Below are positions 35,678 through 40,228 of a stretch of DNA of 40,228 bases, in pieces. The translations under genes were made by a program, and so were the position numbers. The notes below the pieces were generated by a model. It searched no databases. It worked only from the letters and a program-made list of their open reading frames with translations, and had not been told where the DNA came from. Source of the stretch: Comamonadaceae bacterium (lineage in GTDB: Bacteria > Pseudomonadota > Gammaproteobacteria > Burkholderiales > Burkholderiaceae_C); assembly GCA_947450255.1 (NCBI GenBank), contig CANFVA010000008.1:1-40228 (forward strand), in the 5' to 3' direction. Numbering within the stretch: position 1 is the stretch's first letter; each line of letters starts with the position of its first letter.

Positions 35678-38600
35678 ATGACCGATTTATCCGCAGAATT
35701 CAAGGCGCTTTCCAATTACCGGCCCACGCACAAGGTGCGTTTTGTCACCGCCGCCAGCCTGTTTGACGGGCACGATGCCGCTATCAACATCATGCGCCGC
35801 ATCCTGCAAGGCATGGGGACCGAAGTCATCCACCTGGGCCACAACCGCAGCGTCGAAGAAGTGGTCACCGCTGCTTTGCAGGAAGACGTGCAGGGCATTG
35901 CGATCAGCTCCTACCAAGGCGGGCATGTGGAGTATTTCAAGTACATGGTGGATTTGCTCAAAAGCCGGGGCGGCGCGCATATCCAGGTGTTTGGCGGCGG
36001 CGGCGGGGTCATCGTCCCGGCCGAAATCCGCGAACTGCAAAGCTATGGCGTGAGCCGTATTTACAGCCCGGAAGATGGACAAAAAATGGGCCTGGCCGGC
36101 ATGATCGGCGAGATGGTGATGCGCTGCGACCGCGACCTGTGCGCCTTTGCGCCCAATGAACTGGCTGCCATCCAAGGCCATAGCGATGCCGCTTGGCGCG
36201 CGCTGGCGCAACTGATGACCGCCGTGGAAGCCGGCAAAGTCGCGCCCGACTTGCTGCAAGCTCTGCGCACGCAAGCGGCCGCTGCCAAAGTGCCGACCAT
36301 TGGCATCACCGGCACCGGCGGCGCCGGTAAATCCTCCCTCACCGACGAACTGATCCGCCGCTTTCGCCTGGATTTGGGCGACCGCTTGCGCATCGCCGTG
36401 ATCTCGATCGACCCCTCGCGCCGAAAGAGCGGCGGCGCGCTGTTGGGCGACCGCATCCGCATGAACGCCATTGCGCCCTGGGCGGCAGGCCAGAACTCAC
36501 CACGGGTGTTTATGCGCTCGCTGGCCACACGTGAATTCGGCTCGGAAATCAGCCAGGCTTTGCCCGATGCGATTGCCGCTTGCAAGGCGGCGGGCTTTGA
36601 CCTGGTGGTGGTGGAAACCTCGGGCATAGGCCAGGGCGACGCCGCCATCGTGCCCTTGGTCGATGTGCCTTTGTATGTGATGACGCCTGAGTTTGGCGCG
36701 GCCAGCCAACTCGAGAAAATCGACATGCTGGACTTTGCCGAGTTTGTCGCTATTAACAAATTCGACCGCAAAGGCGCAGGCGACGCTTTGCGCGATGTAT
36801 CCAAGCAAGTGCAACGCAACCGCGAAGCCTGGGACCAGCCTTTTGAGGCCATGCCGGTGTTTGGCACCATGGCCGCGCGCTTTAACGACGACGGCGTAAC
36901 CGCGCTCTACCAGGCCATGTTGCTGCGCTTGCAGGCCCTGGGCTTGCAGACGCCGGTGCAAGGCGTGTTGCCACGTGTGAACGTGCGCTTTAGCTCCAAC
37001 CAGACACCGGTGGTGCCGCCGGCGCGCACCCGCTATTTGTCCGAAATCAGTGACACCGTACGCGGCTACAAAAGACGGGCCCGCGCCCAGGCCGCGCTGG
37101 CCCGCGAAATCCAGCAACTGCGCGCCGCCGCCGTCATGTTGCAAGTGGACCGTCCGGCCAAAGCCCGCGCTGCCGAAGCCGCTCTGGCGCTGGCCGGTGA
37201 ACGTGAAGCGCAGCAACACGCCGATGCCCGCGCCTTGCTGGAGCAATGGCCGCAAATGCAACAAGACTATGCGGGCAGCGAACTGGTCGTCAAAGTGCGC
37301 GACAAAGAAATGCGTACCGCCCTGACCACGACTTCACTCAGCGGCACGGTGATTCCGAAGGTGGCCCTGCCCAAGTACCAGGACCATGGCGAAATTTTGC
37401 AATGGCTGATGCTGGACAACTTGCCCGGCCATTACCCGTACACCGCAGGCACCTTCACCTTCAAGCGCGAGGGCGAAGACCCCACGCGCATGTTTGCCGG
37501 CGAGGGCGATGCCTTTCGTACCAATACCCGCTTCAAGCTGCTCAGCCAGGGCATGCCGGCCAAGCGCCTGTCCACCGCCTTTGATTCGGTCACGCTCTAC
37601 GGCAATGACCCGGACTTGCGGCCCGATATCTACGGCAAAGTGGGCAATTCCGGCGTCAGCATCGCCACGTTAGAAGACATGAAAGTGCTGTACAGCGGCT
37701 TTGATTTGTGCAGCCCCAGCACCAGCGTGTCCATGACCATCAATGGCCCTGCGCCCAGCATTTTGGCCATGTTCATGAATACGGCCATCGACCAAAACCT
37801 GGACAATTTCCGTGCCGAAAAAGGCCGCGAGCCGGATGCACAAGAAGCCGCCGACATCCGCGCCTGGGTCAAGCAAAACGTGCGCGGCACGGTGCAAGCC
37901 GACATCCTCAAGGAAGACCAAGGCCAGAACACCTGCATCTTCTCTACCGAGTTTTCACTCAAGGTGATGGGCGATGTGGCGCAGTATTTTGTGGACCATA
38001 AAGTGCGCAATTTCTACAGCGTGTCCATCAGCGGCTACCACATTGCCGAAGCCGGCGCTAACCCGATTTCGCAACTGGCCTTCACGCTGTCCAATGGCTT
38101 TACTTTTGTAGAAGCCTATCTGGCGCGTGGCATGCATATTGACGACTTTGCACCCAACCTGTCCTTCTTCTTTAGCAACGGCATGGACCCTGAATACACC
38201 GTCATGGGCCGCGTCGCGCGCCGCATTTGGGCGGTGGCGATGAAAGAAAAATACGGCGCCAACGAGCGCAGCCAAAAGCTCAAGTACCACATCCAAACCA
38301 GTGGCCGCAGCCTGCATGCGCAAGAAATCCAGTTCAACGACATCCGCACCACGCTGCAAGCGCTGATCGCGATTTACGACAACTGCAACAGCCTGCACAC
38401 CAACGCCTTTGACGAGGCCATCACCACCCCCACCGAAGACAGCGTGCGCCGGGCTATGGCGATTCAGCTCATCATCAACCGCGAATGGGGTCTGGCGAAA
38501 AATGAAAACCCTTCGCAAGGTGCATTCATCATCGAGGAATTGACCGAACTGGTCGAAGAAGCAGTGCTGGCCGAATTTGAAAAAATCTCTGAGCGCGGCG

Positions 38601-38983
38601 GCGTTTTGGGCGCCATGGAAACCGGCTACCAGCGCGGCAAGATCCAAGACGAATCCATGCATTACGAAATGCTCAAGCACACGGGCGAATTACCCATCAT
38701 CGGCGTCAATACCTTCCGCAACCCGCATGGCGAGCAAGTGCTCGAAACCCTGGAGTTGGCGCGCAGCACCGAAGCGGAAAAGCAAAGCCAACTGACGCGC
38801 CTGCAGACCTTCCATGCGGCCCATGCCGACGCATCACCGGCCATGCTCAAGCGCCTGCAGCAAGCGGTGATGGATAACGGCAATGTGTTCGAGGTGCTGA
38901 TGGACGCAGTACGCGTCTGCTCACTTGGTCAGATTACCAGCGCCTTGTTTGAAGTGGGCGGGCAGTACCGGCGCAATATGTAA
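35678..38983 (+). CDS. icmF: Fused isobutyryl-CoA mutase (B12 domain, MeaB-like GTPase, mutase domain)
   Basis: 1101 aa. B12-binding domain; G domain [17 protein letters not shown] and [12 protein letters not shown]; mutase segment [26 protein letters not shown] typical of IcmF rather than methylmalonyl-CoA mutase. Confidence 0.93.
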   Translation: MTDLSAEFKALSNYRPTHKVRFVTAASLFDGHDAAINIMRRILQGMGTEVIHLGHNRSVEEVVTAALQEDVQGIAISSYQGGHVEYFKYMVDLLKSRGGAHIQVFGGGGGVIVPAEIRELQSYGVSRIYSPEDGQKMGLAGMIGEMVMRCDRDLCAFAPNELAAIQGHSDAAWRALAQLMTAVEAGKVAPDLLQALRTQAAAAKVPTIGITGTGGAGKSSLTDELIRRFRLDLGDRLRIAVISIDPSRRKSGGALLGDRIRMNAIAPWAAGQNSPRVFMRSLATREFGSEISQALPDAIAACKAAGFDLVVVETSGIGQGDAAIVPLVDVPLYVMTPEFGAASQLEKIDMLDFAEFVAINKFDRKGAGDALRDVSKQVQRNREAWDQPFEAMPVFGTMAARFNDDGVTALYQAMLLRLQALGLQTPVQGVLPRVNVRFSSNQTPVVPPARTRYLSEISDTVRGYKRRARAQAALAREIQQLRAAAVMLQVDRPAKARAAEAALALAGEREAQQHADARALLEQWPQMQQDYAGSELVVKVRDKEMRTALTTTSLSGTVIPKVALPKYQDHGEILQWLMLDNLPGHYPYTAGTFTFKREGEDPTRMFAGEGDAFRTNTRFKLLSQGMPAKRLSTAFDSVTLYGNDPDLRPDIYGKVGNSGVSIATLEDMKVLYSGFDLCSPSTSVSMTINGPAPSILAMFMNTAIDQNLDNFRAEKGREPDAQEAADIRAWVKQNVRGTVQADILKEDQGQNTCIFSTEFSLKVMGDVAQYFVDHKVRNFYSVSISGYHIAEAGANPISQLAFTLSNGFTFVEAYLARGMHIDDFAPNLSFFFSNGMDPEYTVMGRVARRIWAVAMKEKYGANERSQKLKYHIQTSGRSLHAQEIQFNDIRTTLQALIAIYDNCNSLHTNAFDEAITTPTEDSVRRAMAIQLIINREWGLAKNENPSQGAFIIEELTELVEEAVLAEFEKISERGGVLGAMETGYQRGKIQDESMHYEMLKHTGELPIIGVNTFRNPHGEQVLETLELARSTEAEKQSQLTRLQTFHAAHADASPAMLKRLQQAVMDNGNVFEVLMDAVRVCSLGQITSALFEVGGQYRRNM

Positions 38984-38991
38984 TTGCGGCG

Positions 38992-40170
38992 CTAATTGGC
39001 CGCGGTTTCGATCAAGCCGTAACGCTGCACCAGCGCGTCGCGGCGCACGGGGTCCAGGTTGATGTTGGCCGTGTCGCGGCCCACACGCGCCAACAAGCGC
39101 TCGTCCATTATCCAAAACCACAGCGGCGGGATATAGGCCACTACAAACATGCCAAAGTAGCCGCTAGGCAGCGTGGGCAAGTCCTCGAAATGGCGTAGCG
39201 ACTGGTAACGTCGCAGCGGGTGCGCGTGGTGGTCCGAATGGCGTTGCAGCTGAAACAAAATCCAGTTCGAAAAAATATGGTTGCTGTTCCAAGAATGGTA
39301 GGGCTTGCAAGTCTCGTAGCGCCCGCCCTGGGTTTGCTGGCGCAGCAGGCCGTAATGCTCTACGTAGTTGGCCGAGGTCAACTGAAAGTTGGACCAGAAA
39401 GAAGCCATGATTAAAAACAACAATATCTGCGGCCCCAGCCATGCCATCAAAGCTGCCCACAGCAGCAGAGTGAGCAAAGCCGGTTGCAGGATATGGTTGT
39501 GCCAGGAAAACACCGGCAAACCGGCTTGGCGTAGGCGTGTGCTTTCCAGCTCCCAAGCGCGCACCCAGGCACCCGGCATCTCGCGCAACACAAAGCGGTA
39601 AATCGATTCGCCCATGCGCGATGAAGCCGGGTCGATCGGAGTCGCGGCATCCCGGTGGTGGCCGCGGTTGTGCTCAATAAAAAAATGCCCATAGGCCGAA
39701 GGGGCCAGCACGATTTTGGCCAGTGCTTTTTCTAGCGCCGTATTTTTATGGCCCAGCTCGTGGCCCAGATTGATACAAAAACCACCGACTGCGCCACAAA
39801 TCATCACCATGGCCAGCCAGCCGTACAGCGGCAAATCGTGTGTCGCGACAAACCAGGCGCTGAAAATAAATGCAGCCCACAGTACGGGTGCCAAAAGGTA
39901 AGTAATCCAGCGGTAAAACATATCCGCTTCCAGAGCCGGCACGGCAGATTCAGGCGGGTTACTGAGGTCTTCGCCCATGAAGTAATCGATCAAGGGAATA
40001 AAGCCGTAGAAAAACAAGACTGGCGCCCACAGCGAGCGCGCATCACCCGTCCACACCATCAAGCCTGGGCCCACCAGCACGGTGGTAGGAATCAAGAGCG
40101 ATAAGAGCCAAGCGTAGCGCTTACGGTCCCGGTAGGGCGTGTCGGGCAGGGTAGGGAGAGTGGCTTGCAT
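38992..40170 (-). CDS. alkB: Alkane 1-monooxygenase, AlkB type
   Basis: 392 aa. His motifs LGHELGHK, EHNRGHH, LQRHSDHH plus NYVEHYGL. Multi-TM. Confidence 0.88.
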   Translation of the reverse strand: MQATLPTLPDTPYRDRKRYAWLLSLLIPTTVLVGPGLMVWTGDARSLWAPVLFFYGFIPLIDYFMGEDLSNPPESAVPALEADMFYRWITYLLAPVLWAAFIFSAWFVATHDLPLYGWLAMVMICGAVGGFCINLGHELGHKNTALEKALAKIVLAPSAYGHFFIEHNRGHHRDAATPIDPASSRMGESIYRFVLREMPGAWVRAWELESTRLRQAGLPVFSWHNHILQPALLTLLLWAALMAWLGPQILLFLIMASFWSNFQLTSANYVEHYGLLRQQTQGGRYETCKPYHSWNSNHIFSNWILFQLQRHSDHHAHPLRRYQSLRHFEDLPTLPSGYFGMFVVAYIPPLWFWIMDERLLARVGRDTANINLDPVRRDALVQRYGLIETAAN

Positions 40171-40228
40171 AGCAGCTAGATTACCACTTGTGGGCGGTAA
40201 AGCTAGGTTTTTGTCGGTTGGCTGCTAA

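Noticed and set aside
37955-38680. 241-aa minus-strand ORF in icmF
   Set aside because: Antisense to a strongly conserved mutase domain; typical high-GC shadow ORF.
1-40228. CRISPR arrays, tRNA/rRNA genes, integrases, toxin-antitoxin or anti-phage genes
   Set aside because: Looked for regularly spaced repeats, RNA-gene signatures and such protein families; nothing supportable was seen.

Overview
The window looks betaproteobacterial (Burkholderiales-like). A roughly 29-kb carbohydrate catabolic locus (about 2.4-31.3 kb) sits between higher-GC flanks. Left flank: 3' end of arsC, an aquaporin, and a tandem DSBA-domain protein. Right flank: molybdopterin oxidoreductase, M20 amidohydrolase, type III pantothenate kinase, fused isobutyryl-CoA mutase IcmF, and AlkB-type alkane monooxygenase. 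The central locus has these parts. (i) A minus-strand operon holds a YtfQ/YtfR/YtfT/YjfF-like (galactofuranose-type) ABC importer. Its genes are interrupted by a GH2 lipoprotein, an SGNH hydrolase and a large lipoprotein of no family I recognise, and it ends with a ChvE-like binding protein lacking a visible signal peptide. (ii) A LacI regulator is divergent from an aldose 1-epimerase and an SMP-30 lactonase. (iii) A second minus-strand operon encodes a ChvE/GguA/GguB-like importer, an L-KDA-dehydratase-like DHDPS-family protein, DgoK and a KDPGal aldolase. A divergent LysR (GbpR-like) regulator precedes it. (iv) An SDR sugar dehydrogenase, an IlvD/Edd sugar-acid dehydratase, a GH27 alpha-galactosidase and a second SMP-30 lactonase complete the locus. 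The strongest unexplained signals are: a (TCTG)3 repeat that puts the GH27 signal peptide out of frame (possible phase variation); an exact 18-bp interrupted dyad shared by the ytfQ and chvE/lysR promoters 10 kb apart; an unrecognised 887-aa lipoprotein; a ChvE paralogue without a signal peptide; a pseudoknot-like arrangement of inverted repeats in the lacI-galM intergenic region; and a perfect 22-bp palindrome upstream of icmF. All calls come from reading the sequence; no database search was run.
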